64,000 nucleotides of DNA from Hymenobacter radiodurans (GTDB lineage Bacteria > Bacteroidota > Bacteroidia > Cytophagales > Hymenobacteraceae), in contig NZ_CP037922.1 of the NCBI RefSeq assembly GCF_004355185.1, positions 4,372,001-4,436,000 on the forward strand, given 5' to 3'. The notes under the pieces were generated by a model. It was given only the letters and a program-made list of their open reading frames with translations, was not told the origin of the DNA and ran no database searches. Within the stretch, counting starts at the first letter, position 1; the number at the start of each line of letters is the position of its first letter. Made by a program: the position numbers and the translations under genes. Shown here in pieces: positions 18,812 through 26,954 of this stretch.

Positions 18812-19261
18812 ATGGCCAATCTACCGACCAAAAACACCGCTCGCTATTATCCGCTGCACCATTTCGTTCTGCTGCCAGCGGCGCTCATTATGGCCTTCTA
18901 CACCGGCCGGCGCTACGCTGAGGTAGCCGGCGACGACTCAGATCTGTCGCGGCTCTGGTTTTCCATCATGGCGCTGGCCGTTATCGGGTTAGGTGTGCTG
19001 GTAATGCTACGTCAGCATTATGCCCTTACTTTGCAAGACCGCCTGATTCGGCTGGAGGTACGGCAACGGTATTTTGAGGTCACGGGTCAAAGCCTGCGGC
19101 CGTTGGAGGATCGGCTTTCGCTAAAGCAGATTCTGTCACTACGCTTTGCCGGCGATGCCGAGTTGGCTGGCTTGGTGCAGGCTACTATCAGCGAAAATTT
19201 GCCCCCCAAAACCATTCAGGCTCGTATTCAAGAGTTTCACTTCGATCCTATGCGGGTGTGA
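18812..19261 (+). CDS. DUF6526 family membrane protein
   Basis: 149 aa from the ATG at 18812 (MANLPTKNTARYYPLHHFVL). Two membrane helices near the N-terminus (FVLLPAALIMAFYTG and LWFSIMALAVIGLGVLVML) are followed by a charged cytoplasmic part with QDRLIRLEVRQRYFEVTG and LSLKQILSLRFAGDAEL. This pattern matches DUF6526 as I know it in Bacteroidota. Function unknown. An in-gene G6C motif encodes ENLPPKT. The upstream ATG at 18782 overlaps the terminator tail and is less likely. Confidence 0.75.
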   Translation: MANLPTKNTARYYPLHHFVLLPAALIMAFYTGRRYAEVAGDDSDLSRLWFSIMALAVIGLGVLVMLRQHYALTLQDRLIRLEVRQRYFEVTGQSLRPLEDRLSLKQILSLRFAGDAELAGLVQATISENLPPKTIQARIQEFHFDPMRV

Positions 19262-19319
19262 GGAAAGCTTACACCGATCAAATGGCTGCCTGACCATTTA
19301 ACAATCAACCGTTTACATC

Positions 19320-19622
19320 ATGATTCTTTACAACGTAACAAGCAGCATCGAGCCAGAAATAGCGGACGAGTGGCTGGCTTTTATGCAAGAAACCCATATG
19401 CCGGAGGTGATGGCCACTGGTTTTTTCATCCGCAGTCAGCTCTGCCGTCTGCTCAATGAGGAAGAAGGAGGCATCACCTACGCAGCGCAATACTACTGCG
19501 CTAGCCTGGAGCAGCTCGAAGAGTACCAGCGCATATCCGCCCCCGGCTTGCGCGCCGACCTCGAAATTCGCTTTCCCGGTCAGTACGTTTCTTTCCGCAC
19601 CGTGCTGGAGGTAATGGACTGA
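19320..19622 (+). CDS. DUF4286 family protein
   Basis: 100 aa, soluble. The opening MILYNVTSSIEPEIADEWLA with MQETHMPEVMATGFF matches the small ferredoxin-like-fold DUF4286 family of Bacteroidota; the closing GQYVSFRTVLEVM is also typical. Function unknown. The gene lies between DUF6526 and a strong terminator at 19642. Confidence 0.8.
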   Translation: MILYNVTSSIEPEIADEWLAFMQETHMPEVMATGFFIRSQLCRLLNEEEGGITYAAQYYCASLEQLEEYQRISAPGLRADLEIRFPGQYVSFRTVLEVMD

Positions 19623-19641
19623 CAGCAAGTTGCGACTTAAT

Positions 19642-19676
19642 AAAAAAGCCCCCCAGATGATTCCGGGGGCTTTTTT
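19642..19676 (+). terminator. bidirectional terminator of the AAAAAAGCCCCC class
   Basis: Arms AAAAAAGCCCCC (19642-19653) and GGGGGCTTTTTT (19665-19676), with A runs on one side and T runs on the other. It separates the convergent DUF4286 gene (+) and GNAT gene (-) and can serve both. Confidence 0.85.
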
Positions 19677-19695
19677 GATTGAGTTAGTCGCTCAT

Positions 19696-20202
19696 CTACG
19701 CATTATTCACCGCTGCTTCCGCAGCGGGGGCACAGGCATAAGCTTGCAGCTGCTCGGCGTTGAGGTTGCCGTTGAACCACTCCGGGTCGAGGTTGGCCCC
19801 AATCTTCTTGTAGAAGCCGATAGCGGGCTCGTTCCACTCCAGCACCTGCCATTTCATACGATTAGCGCCGGTAGCGCGGGCTTCAGCCACTACCGCGTCG
19901 AAAAGCAGTTTGCCGAGGCCCGTACCGCGCACTTCTTCCGTCACGACCAAGTCTTCCAGAAACAGCATCCGGCCCTTCCAGGTAGAGTAGGCGGTGTAGT
20001 ACAAAGCCAGCCCCACGATCTGCTGGGGGGCTTTTTCGGCTACAAAAAACTTAAAAATGGGGTCTGGCCCAAAACCGTCGCGCTCCATATCGGCCAGGGT
20101 ATTGGTCACCTCGTGAGGGGCGCGCTCATACACGGCTAGTTCCTGAATAAGAGCCAGCACTTGGGGCAAATCGGCGCGAATGCCGCGGCGGATGGTCGTC
20201 AT
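19696..20202 (-). CDS. GNAT family N-acetyltransferase
   Basis: 168 aa. Start chosen at 20202 (MTTIRRGIRADLPQVLALIQ), which is where GNAT similarity begins; the longer frame runs through an inverted repeat. The acetyl-CoA site is visible as LEDLVVTEEVRGTGLGKLLFD (the R-G-x-G-x-G/K loop, motif A), followed by NRMKWQVLEWNEPAIGFYKK and GANLDPEW. It resembles the diamine (SSAT-like) acetyltransferases, but the acceptor is unknown. A TACCTTTG element on the minus strand at 20215-20222 is well placed as a -7 box. Confidence 0.88.
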   Translation of the reverse strand: MTTIRRGIRADLPQVLALIQELAVYERAPHEVTNTLADMERDGFGPDPIFKFFVAEKAPQQIVGLALYYTAYSTWKGRMLFLEDLVVTEEVRGTGLGKLLFDAVVAEARATGANRMKWQVLEWNEPAIGFYKKIGANLDPEWFNGNLNAEQLQAYACAPAAEAAVNNA

Positions 20203-20263
20203 CAGTGGAAAGATCAAAGGTATATTATGACAAACGTAGCCCTTAGTGAAGAAGAGCCGAAAA

Positions 20264-20306
20264 GCACAATGAGCAATAGCTCCAAATTGGCTATTGCTCA
20301 TTGTGC
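20264..20306 (-). terminator. 17-bp perfect inverted repeat, terminator of the small lipoprotein gene
   Basis: GCACAATGAGCAATAGC (20264-20280) pairs perfectly with 20290-20306 around a 9-nt loop. On the minus strand it is followed by TTTTC and lies just after the stop of the lipoprotein gene, so terminator function is likely, though the T run is short. Confidence 0.6.
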
Positions 20307-20329
20307 AGTTTTACTTTTTAAGCGCTCAA

Positions 20330-20563
20330 TTACATCTGAGGCTGCATTTTCTTGATGCTCTCGGTGGCGTTGACGGCGTTTATCTCGCGGGGCACATTGG
20401 AGTCGGGCTTGCCGCCGGTGGTATCGGCAGCGGCGGGAATGGGCGGCAGGGGCTTTACAGCCACATTCTCGTCCATGTTCTTATAATCCGGATTCTTGCA
20501 CGAGGTCACGGATAGGGTCAGGGAAGTGCCGGCCAACAGACCGAGCACAAGCGTTTTCTTCAT
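20330..20563 (-). CDS. small lipoprotein, hypothetical
   Basis: 77 aa from the ATG at 20563. MKKTLVLGLLAGTSLTLSVT precedes SC, a lipoprotein signal with the modified Cys at about residue 22. The mature protein is short and Pro/Asn-rich (NPDYKNMDENVAVKPLPPIP) with no recognisable domain. Such tiny lipoproteins are common in Bacteroidota. Isolated by inverted repeats on both sides, so probably monocistronic. Confidence 0.7.
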   Translation of the reverse strand: MKKTLVLGLLAGTSLTLSVTSCKNPDYKNMDENVAVKPLPPIPAAADTTGGKPDSNVPREINAVNATESIKKMQPQM

Positions 20564-20636
20564 AAACAGCCGAATAAGGCGGGCAATTGGGTTTCGGGCC
20601 GCAAGATACAAAGCGACCCGCGAAAGGTTAGTACGG

Positions 20637-20702
20637 AAAAAAGCCCCCCAATGGCTATTCCTTCCCAGATTCAGTCCAAGCTCAACCGCTGGGGGCTTTT
20701 TT
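20637..20702 (-). terminator. long-loop AAAAAAGCCCCCCA / TGGGGGCTTTTTT terminator
   Basis: Arms at 20637-20650 and 20690-20702 with a loop of about 39 nt. It follows the stop of the prolyl oligopeptidase gene (20707) on the minus strand and uses the same G5-6C-T6 arm as other terminators in the window. Confidence 0.6.
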
Positions 20703-20706
20703 ACGC

Positions 20707-22904
20707 CTATTTTCCGTAGGGATTCAGGCCCATGCTGTAGTAGGTAAAGGCCCAAACATCGGCCCATTCCTGAATTTGCAGCTTGGTGCTTTTGCCCGCG
20801 CCGTGGCCCGCATTTACGTCTACGCGAATAAGCTGCGGATTAGCGCCACCTGCTTTTTCCTGCAAAGCCGCCGCAAATTTAAACGAGTGCGCCGGCACCA
20901 CGCGGTCGTCGTGGTCGGCGGTGGTAATCATGGTGGCCGGGTAGTCGGCGCCTTGCTTCAGCGTATGCAGGGGCGAGAAGCTATAAAGATTCTGAAACTG
21001 GGCGTAGTTGTCGGAGGTGCCGTACTCGGGCGCCCAGTTCCAGCCAATCGTAAACTTCTGATAGCGTAGCATGTCCATCACGCCCACAGCCGGCAGCGCT
21101 ACGCGGGCTACATCGGGGCGCTGAATCATGGTGGCGCCCACCAGCAAACCGCCATTTGAGCCGCCTGCAATAGCCAAGTGCTTAGGCGAGGTGTAGTTCT
21201 GCACCGATAAGTACTCGGCGGCGGCAATAAAATCGTCGAATACGTTTTGCTTGTTGGGCGTCATACCGGCTTTGTGCCAGGCCTCGCCGTACTCGCCGCC
21301 ACCGCGCAGATTAGCCACGGCCAACACTCCCCGTTTTCCAGCCACAGCATGCGCGCTACGCTAAACGATGGAGTCAGGGAGATATCGAACCCGCCGTAAC
21401 CGTAGAGGTAAGTCGGGTTTTTGCCGTCCAACTTCAGTCCTTTCTTGTGCACGATAAACATCGGAATCTTCGTGCCGTCTTTGCTGCTATAAAAGACCTG
21501 CGTCGTTAAATAGTCATCAGGCTTCACCTCCACTTTGGGAGCCTGAAATATTGTGCTTTGCTTGGTAGCGAGGTCGTATTTGTAAATGGTGGTCGGATAC
21601 GTGAACGAGGTGAAAGCGTAGTACACTTCCTTGGCATCACGGCGTCCGCCAAATCCAGCGGCCGTGCCAATGGCCGGCAGTTCCACATCATTTTGAAACT
21701 CGCCAGTCTCGCTGTACACTTTTACCTGACTGCTCGCGTCTTTTAGATAAGTAGCAATGAGGCGGCCACCCACGTGCTCCACGTTATCAATCTTATAAGT
21801 GGTTTCGGGCAGCACCGTTTTCCAGTTGGCTTGCTGCGGCTTTTTGGGGTCGATGAGCACCAAACGGTACAAAGGCGCCTGGTAGTTGGTGAGCACCAAC
21901 AATTTGCCCCCCACGTTGCCCACTACCGAGTTGTTGTGCTCGTAGCTGCTGATGAGCGTCGTGAATTTATCGGCCTGCTTCGGGTCGGTGAGGTCGCGCA
22001 CGGCTAAGCGGTTGCCGTCGGCCACGCCATCGGTAAGGCTTAGCACCAAGAATCTCTCATCTTCCGTGGTGCCCGCAAACCGGAAGCCCAGCGGCATTTT
22101 CTTGTCTTCATACACCAGCTTATCCGTCTTTTGCGGGGTACCAAGCTTGTGGTAATAGACTTTGTGAAACTCGTTTTTGCCGGCCAGCTGGTTTTCGCCC
22201 GACTTAGGCGCGGCGTACCGACTGTAGTAAAAACCATCCTTGGCCCACGCCACCCCCGATACCTTTACCCACTCCAGCTCATCCTTAAGCGGCAAGCGCG
22301 TCTTGATGTCCAGCACTTTCACCTTCAGCCAATCGGAACCCCCGCCAGAAGTCGAGTAGGCCATGTAGCGGTGATCATTGGAGAAATAAGTACCCGTCAG
22401 AGCTGTAGTGCCGTCGGTGGAGAACTTATTTGGGTCGAGCAGGACTTCTGGCAGGCTCTGGGGGGCATTTTTCTGCACGTACAGCACGGCCTGGTTTTGC
22501 AAACCGTCGTTTTTGGAGAAATACAGCTGCCCATCTTCCACTTGCGGCACACCGTAGCGCTCGTAGTTCCAGATGTTGGTAAGCCGCTCCCGTATCTGGT
22601 CGCGAAACGGTATTTTCTCTAAGTAGCCAAAAGTCAGCTTGTTCTGAGCCTCCACCCACGCCTTGGTTTCGGGCGAGTCGAGGTCTTCAAGCCAGCGGTA
22701 CGGGTCGGCAACGGACGTGCCGTGGTAATCGTCTACCTGATCAGATTTGCGGGTTTCGGGGTACTTCACAGGGGAGCTAGACGGGGTAACGGCCGCCATA
22801 TGAGGGTTAGCGGAATAAGTAGTAGCCGATTTGGCAGTGGGTCCCGCCGAGCGGCAAGCCGCCAGCGCCAGCAAAGCTAGCAGCGGATATTTAGGGATGT
22901 GCAT
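20707..22904 (-). CDS. S9 family prolyl oligopeptidase, lipoprotein, one apparent frameshift
   Basis: About 732 aa after restoring one base. The N-terminus ([17 protein letters not shown]) is a lipoprotein signal, so the enzyme is periplasmic or envelope-bound. The N-terminal part ([28 protein letters not shown]) and beta-propeller are normal. The frame breaks at a C4 run on the plus strand (21329-21332): before it ARMLWLENG, after it [15 protein letters not shown], the usual contiguous sequence when one base is added. The catalytic Ser is in [11 protein letters not shown], the Asp in [11 protein letters not shown] and the His in [10 protein letters not shown]. It cleaves proline-containing oligopeptides. 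Corrected length is a multiple of three. Confidence 0.88.
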
Positions 22905-23012
22905 GAGGTGTGGGAGCAGCAGAGTAGATGTCGAAGATAGCCGACAGCTTTTCTTTAATAGTTTATTCAGACAGCTATTGTTATAAGTTAATACTCGAAT
23001 TATTGGGCTGCC

Positions 23013-23687
23013 TTAGCTGCCTATGCGTCCTATTTTTGGAATAACCTGAATTAGGAAGCGCTTATTGTCACCTTCGCGCGAGCCGCGGTAACGGCCAGTA
23101 CCATAGAAGCCGCTGCCACCAATTATCAGTTCGATGTTGCTGTCCTGGCTGAAGTTGAGGCCATTCTGCTTCCAGAAGTTCAGCAAATTCAGCGCCCGGC
23201 GGTAGCTGAGCTGATAGGTAAGCTGCTCCTGCGTGCGGTTACGTGAATCGTTGCCGGCGTAGCGCGCCGCCATGCCTTCCACAATCACCAAATAACGCAC
23301 CGGCTGCTCCGTCTTAATGGTTTTGAGCACAGAACGCAGCGTGCGTCCGGCCTGTAAAAGCGCGGGCTTGTACGCATCCTGAATTTCATCCTGCCCAGCC
23401 TTAAACTGCACCGGCACGAGCAATTCGTGGCGCTCCAGATTCGGGTCGTAGCGGAAGTATTTGCCTTCCAGCCGCTGCAACGAGCGCCGAATTTTAGTAA
23501 TCTGCTCCAACTCTTCCGCTTTGGCTTTCAGGTCGCCATTAGCCTTTTTCAGGTCGTTTTCGCGGTCTTTAAACAGCTTGAAGCTGTACACAAACAGCAC
23601 CAGCATCACCACAAACAACGACGTCATCAGGTCCACGTAACTGGGCCAGAAAAAGTCGTTGGAAGAGCGGTTTTGAGAATCCTGCAT
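23013..23687 (-). CDS. MotB/OmpA-like motor stator partner (ZorB-like)
   Basis: 224 aa. A single N-terminal membrane helix contains the ion-path aspartate, WPSYVDLMTSLFVVMLVLF (Asp19), closely like MotB and ZorB. A short coiled coil (about residues 38-72, DRENDLKKANGDLKAKAEE) leads to an OmpA-like peptidoglycan-binding domain (LVPVQFKAGQDEIQDAYKP, then LTYQLSYRRALNLLNFW). It should pair with the channel protein encoded 100 bp upstream to form a proton- or sodium-driven stator anchored to the cell wall. It is the last gene of the seven-gene operon. No MotA/MotB flagellar context exists, and Bacteroidota lack flagella. Confidence 0.85.
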   Translation of the reverse strand: MQDSQNRSSNDFFWPSYVDLMTSLFVVMLVLFVYSFKLFKDRENDLKKANGDLKAKAEELEQITKIRRSLQRLEGKYFRYDPNLERHELLVPVQFKAGQDEIQDAYKPALLQAGRTLRSVLKTIKTEQPVRYLVIVEGMAARYAGNDSRNRTQEQLTYQLSYRRALNLLNFWKQNGLNFSQDSNIELIIGGSGFYGTGRYRGSREGDNKRFLIQVIPKIGRIGS

Positions 23688-23787
23688 GAGTAGAATATGT
23701 AACGCAAAGAAGTACTTTATCTCGCGTCAGAGTCGTTATAAATCGTTGTAAAAAGCCCCCCACAAGACGAATAAGGCTACGCTTAGC

Positions 23788-25248
23788 TTACTGTGGCTTC
23801 ACGCCGCCAAACAAGCTGTCCATCGCCCGCTGCATGCGGTTTTTGGCTGTAGCTTTTACCAATACCTCATTTAGTGTGGACAGCTCCATCAGAATTTTGG
23901 CTTGGATCTGCGAGTCCATCTCGATTTTGCGCATCAGCTCGCGCTGGGTAGCGGTCACATCGCGGGATAGGTTTTTCTGCTCGGCGTCCAGGTTTTTGAA
24001 GGGCTCCAAGTAATGCGTAATTCGGTCGAAAACGTTCTCCTCGTTGAGGCGCTGGAAGTACTGCCCCCACTTTTCGTAGGCCTGTTGGGCGTCGCGCTCG
24101 TGGAAGCTTAAGCGCTGCTGCATCAGGTCGGTGAGGCGGCCGGTGGCTAGGTCGAAATACTGCTCCGTGCGGGCCGCTACGTTGGTCATTTCCTTCTCGT
24201 GGCGCTGGAAAAAGTCGAGCTGGTGCTGAATCAGGTTATCGTGCTGGCCGATGTACTGCCCGACGTTGTTGATGCCGCGCTCAAAGCCCGTCAAACGGTC
24301 CAGAATGCTCCGCACAGCGTTAGCAGTGGCGGTACCCTCTTCTAGCATTTGATTGAGCCGCTGCTGATAACCGACGAACGAGCCGAACAGCTCCGCCGAC
24401 TCCCGCACTTTGTCGAACACGGCTAAGTTGGCATTCGCCATCTTATCAAACCCAATTTCATTGAGCTTCACCAGAAAGTCGCGCTGCACTTTCACGTTCT
24501 CCGTCAGCGTCCCGATGATGGGCTCGAAGATCGTGACTTTGCTTATAAAATCTTGATTAAAAGCATCCAAAACCCCTTTTAGAGTCGACAAGCTGTTCGC
24601 CATGTCGTTGTGCAGCACGGGCAGCAAGCGTGCTTGCAAAAAAGTGTAATACCTATTCTGACCTTGGTCGAGCTGCTGATGCGCCTTCCGCACCAAACCA
24701 TTGCCCAGCAACGTCAGCAGCAATCCCACAAAGCTGCCGGTCATGGCGATGAGTACGCCGGTCAGGAAAGGCGTGAGCGCATCTTCATCTGATACTCCAT
24801 TTCGCGCAATACCTACTAAGCCCAGAATTACGCCCAAAAAGGTCCCTAGCAGGCCCAGATACAAGGGCGTGGCCACATTCGCCTGCACCGCATTTTCCAG
24901 CACCTGCGACTGCCGCTCCGAGATATCTTTTAGGATACCGAAGTCAGCAGCGGCGCCTTTGTTATGGCGCAGATAATCGTTGGTATCGGTCAGGATTTCC
25001 TGAAAGTCGGCGGGCACGGCGTCCGCCCGAATCAGGTCGATGAGGTACGCATCGGCGGGCGCATTGGCGGCGTAGGGGGGCAAATCCTCGCCGGACGGCG
25101 TTACCAATCGACGCTCCACCCGGAGCGTATTTTTGGCCGGATAAATCTGCGCTAATCGTTGGGCCTGCGCGCGGGTTTGCAGAAACGTGCGGATCTGCAA
25201 GCCCACCACCACGAGCACAACAATTATTTCAAGAACGATTTCAAGCAT
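23788..25248 (-). CDS. MotA/TolQ/ExbB-type channel with long helical tail (ZorA-like)
   Basis: 486 aa from the ATG at 25248 (MLEIVLEIIVVLVVVGLQIR), which begins with the first membrane helix. Two further helices, TPLYLGLLGTFLGVILGLVG and LTGVLIAMTGSFVGLLLTLLG, form the MotA/ExbB channel core. The remaining approximately 290 residues are largely helical, charged and Gln-rich (for example NLIQHQLDFFQRHEKEMTNV and NLSRDVTATQRELMRKIEM) with coiled-coil character. A three-helix stator with a long cytoplasmic tail is the architecture of ZorA from Zorya phage defence. The following gene encodes the MotB-like partner. Start and topology are my inference. Confidence 0.85.
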   Translation of the reverse strand: MLEIVLEIIVVLVVVGLQIRTFLQTRAQAQRLAQIYPAKNTLRVERRLVTPSGEDLPPYAANAPADAYLIDLIRADAVPADFQEILTDTNDYLRHNKGAAADFGILKDISERQSQVLENAVQANVATPLYLGLLGTFLGVILGLVGIARNGVSDEDALTPFLTGVLIAMTGSFVGLLLTLLGNGLVRKAHQQLDQGQNRYYTFLQARLLPVLHNDMANSLSTLKGVLDAFNQDFISKVTIFEPIIGTLTENVKVQRDFLVKLNEIGFDKMANANLAVFDKVRESAELFGSFVGYQQRLNQMLEEGTATANAVRSILDRLTGFERGINNVGQYIGQHDNLIQHQLDFFQRHEKEMTNVAARTEQYFDLATGRLTDLMQQRLSFHERDAQQAYEKWGQYFQRLNEENVFDRITHYLEPFKNLDAEQKNLSRDVTATQRELMRKIEMDSQIQAKILMELSTLNEVLVKATAKNRMQRAMDSLFGGVKPQ

Positions 25249-25272
25249 CAAGCAAGAGTTTGTAGAAACACA

Positions 25273-25301
25273 CACCGCCGCGTTTGACTTACGCGGCGGT
25301 G
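25273..25301 (-). other. intercistronic hairpin before the channel gene
   Basis: Perfect 11-bp stem CACCGCCGCGT / ACGCGGCGGTG with a 7-nt loop, between the adaptor gene and the ZorA-like gene. No U tract follows on the minus strand, so it is more likely a stability or attenuation element than a full terminator. Confidence 0.6.
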
Positions 25302-25359
25302 GAATGTACTCACGAATACGACTACAAAGAAACAACGCGCAAAGCGTTGGGGTACGTTC

Positions 25360-26895
25360 CTACTCGAAATGAATAGCGGCTTTTTGCTCAATCTGCCAAG
25401 CACCATTGCTTTTAAACAGTGTCCCTTCTTCATCCGTCACGATGCGCGAAACGGGCGTGCTGGGCTGCTGGTAGCGGCAGGCTTCACGCAGGGAGTACTG
25501 CGCGCTTTGGATAGCATAGGCGTGTACCGCCGTGTTAGAAGTAATTCGAAACGTGGCGCGCTCAGGCCGCTGGGCGTCTACTTTGATTTCGTAAATACTG
25601 TCGTGCTGGGGTTGTTCCTGCAAGTCGTATTCACTAAATCCACCATTCACAGGCACTTTTACATAATAGCGACTCGTCTGGGCTGGTTGATTTTCCGGCT
25701 TATTCATCGGAGGCGCCACTGACCAATTATCTGGAGTGGGCAGTTGTACAGGCGGCACCAAACTATCGAAGTCATCGCGCGGGGCAGCAGCGGGCGGGCC
25801 CGCTGGTATCACAGGAGCCGGGGCAGCAACCGACGCTTCGGCTATTGGCGCTGGTGCTTTATAGATTGGTGCTGGAGCCGGTGGCGGTGGCGTAGGAGCC
25901 GCGGGCTGCGGGGCTGGCGGAGCGGGGGCGGCCACTACGGGCACGGCCGGCCGCGCCGGCGCTGGAGATGGTGTTACTGGGTTTGGCGCTGCGGCCACTG
26001 GAGGATGATTTTGCGCCGGCGGAGCAGGTGCGGCTGGTCTGGGGGGCAAATTTTGACCGGCGGGCTTCGTTTGAGCTAGTGCCGCGCCTACGCGTTGCTC
26101 CACCATCTTCTCAATCTCACGCTGTAGCTCGGGCGTCAGTTTCTTGAGCGAAGGACTATCACTTGGCATGGCCAGCTTTACCGCTTCCAACGCAGCCCGA
26201 TGACGCTCGGCGCGCGCATTCAGGGCCTTGATATGACCGCGCTGCAAGGCAAAAAGCACGAGGCTTAATATTGAAAACACCAACGCAATTGGAGCAAAAA
26301 GTTTGCTGATGGTGCTTTCAGCCGCATACGTGCGCGGACTACTTACGCTCGTGCCAGTTGGTAGCGCCACGCCTACATCAGAGTCCATCGTGGTATCGGC
26401 CAGGGAAGCCGTATCAGCAGCTTCTTCAGCTACGAGGTCAGCGCCGGTGTCACCCAGGGGAGTACCGTTTTGCACAAAGCCCTTGAGGCCCGTTTCTAAG
26501 GCCGTGAGGCGCTGCATCCGAACCGGGTCGTTGGTGCGCGCTGGGTTTTTGAGTCGGTTAATGATTTCGGTGGTGAGCTTATTAAGCCGCGCCTCATCCG
26601 TAGTCAGACCGTTATAAATTGCCCCCCGCTCCAGTGGTTTATACAAACGGCTGTATACACTCTGCTTATCGGCTTTGATACTGTTCTCGAATGCCTGCAA
26701 GCTACCGTCGCAACGCAAGGTGCTCTTAAGTTCAGGCACACCCGTATCCTCGTACACGAACTTGGCCGTGGCGCACCAAATCTGGGTTTTTGACTCGTCA
26801 AGAGTTGGCTTGCCTAGTTCGGTTTGGGCATGGACACTTGAGGCAGACAGTATTACGCCTAGCAGTAAGGGAGCGAAACGGGAAAATATTTTCAT
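25360..26895 (-). CDS. signal-peptide/TM/proline-rich adaptor protein of the motor operon
   Basis: 511 aa, not recognised as a named family. Order: signal peptide (MKIFSRFAPLLLGVILSASS, then VHAQ); a periplasmic domain of about 170 residues with two cysteines (WCATAKF, LRCDGS); one membrane helix (PIALVFSILSLVLFALQ, about residues 205-221); a short charged helical stretch (HIKALNARAERHRAALEAV, then PELQREIEKMVEQRVG); a Pro/Ala linker of about 120 residues; and a C-terminal beta-rich domain of about 105 residues (RYYVKVPVNGGFSEYDLQ through IEQKAAIHFE). By topology the linker and C-terminal domain should be cytoplasmic. This layout suits a tether between the envelope and cytoplasmic partners. 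It lies between the actin-like and channel genes. Confidence 0.7.
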   Translation of the reverse strand: MKIFSRFAPLLLGVILSASSVHAQTELGKPTLDESKTQIWCATAKFVYEDTGVPELKSTLRCDGSLQAFENSIKADKQSVYSRLYKPLERGAIYNGLTTDEARLNKLTTEIINRLKNPARTNDPVRMQRLTALETGLKGFVQNGTPLGDTGADLVAEEAADTASLADTTMDSDVGVALPTGTSVSSPRTYAAESTISKLFAPIALVFSILSLVLFALQRGHIKALNARAERHRAALEAVKLAMPSDSPSLKKLTPELQREIEKMVEQRVGAALAQTKPAGQNLPPRPAAPAPPAQNHPPVAAAPNPVTPSPAPARPAVPVVAAPAPPAPQPAAPTPPPPAPAPIYKAPAPIAEASVAAPAPVIPAGPPAAAPRDDFDSLVPPVQLPTPDNWSVAPPMNKPENQPAQTSRYYVKVPVNGGFSEYDLQEQPQHDSIYEIKVDAQRPERATFRITSNTAVHAYAIQSAQYSLREACRYQQPSTPVSRIVTDEEGTLFKSNGAWQIEQKAAIHFE

Positions 26896-26913
26896 AGGAA
26901 GAAATACAACGGT

Positions 26914-26950
26914 ATAACGCCGTACAGAATCAGCTCCTGCACGGCGTTAT
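26914..26950 (-). other. intercistronic hairpin after the actin-like gene
   Basis: A 10-bp perfect stem (ATAACGCCGT / ACGGCGTTAT), 17-nt loop, directly after the stop of the actin-like gene and before the adaptor gene. No U tract on the minus strand. Confidence 0.6.
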
Positions 26951-26954
26951 TTCA

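Noticed and set aside
23013..25248. Flagellar MotA/MotB
   Set aside because: The stator features are present, but there are no flagellar genes and the channel has three helices with a long tail, unlike MotA.
25741..26079. Tandem repeat or CRISPR-like region opposite the Pro/Ala linker
   Set aside because: It is low-complexity coding sequence for proline and alanine, without regular repeat-spacer structure.
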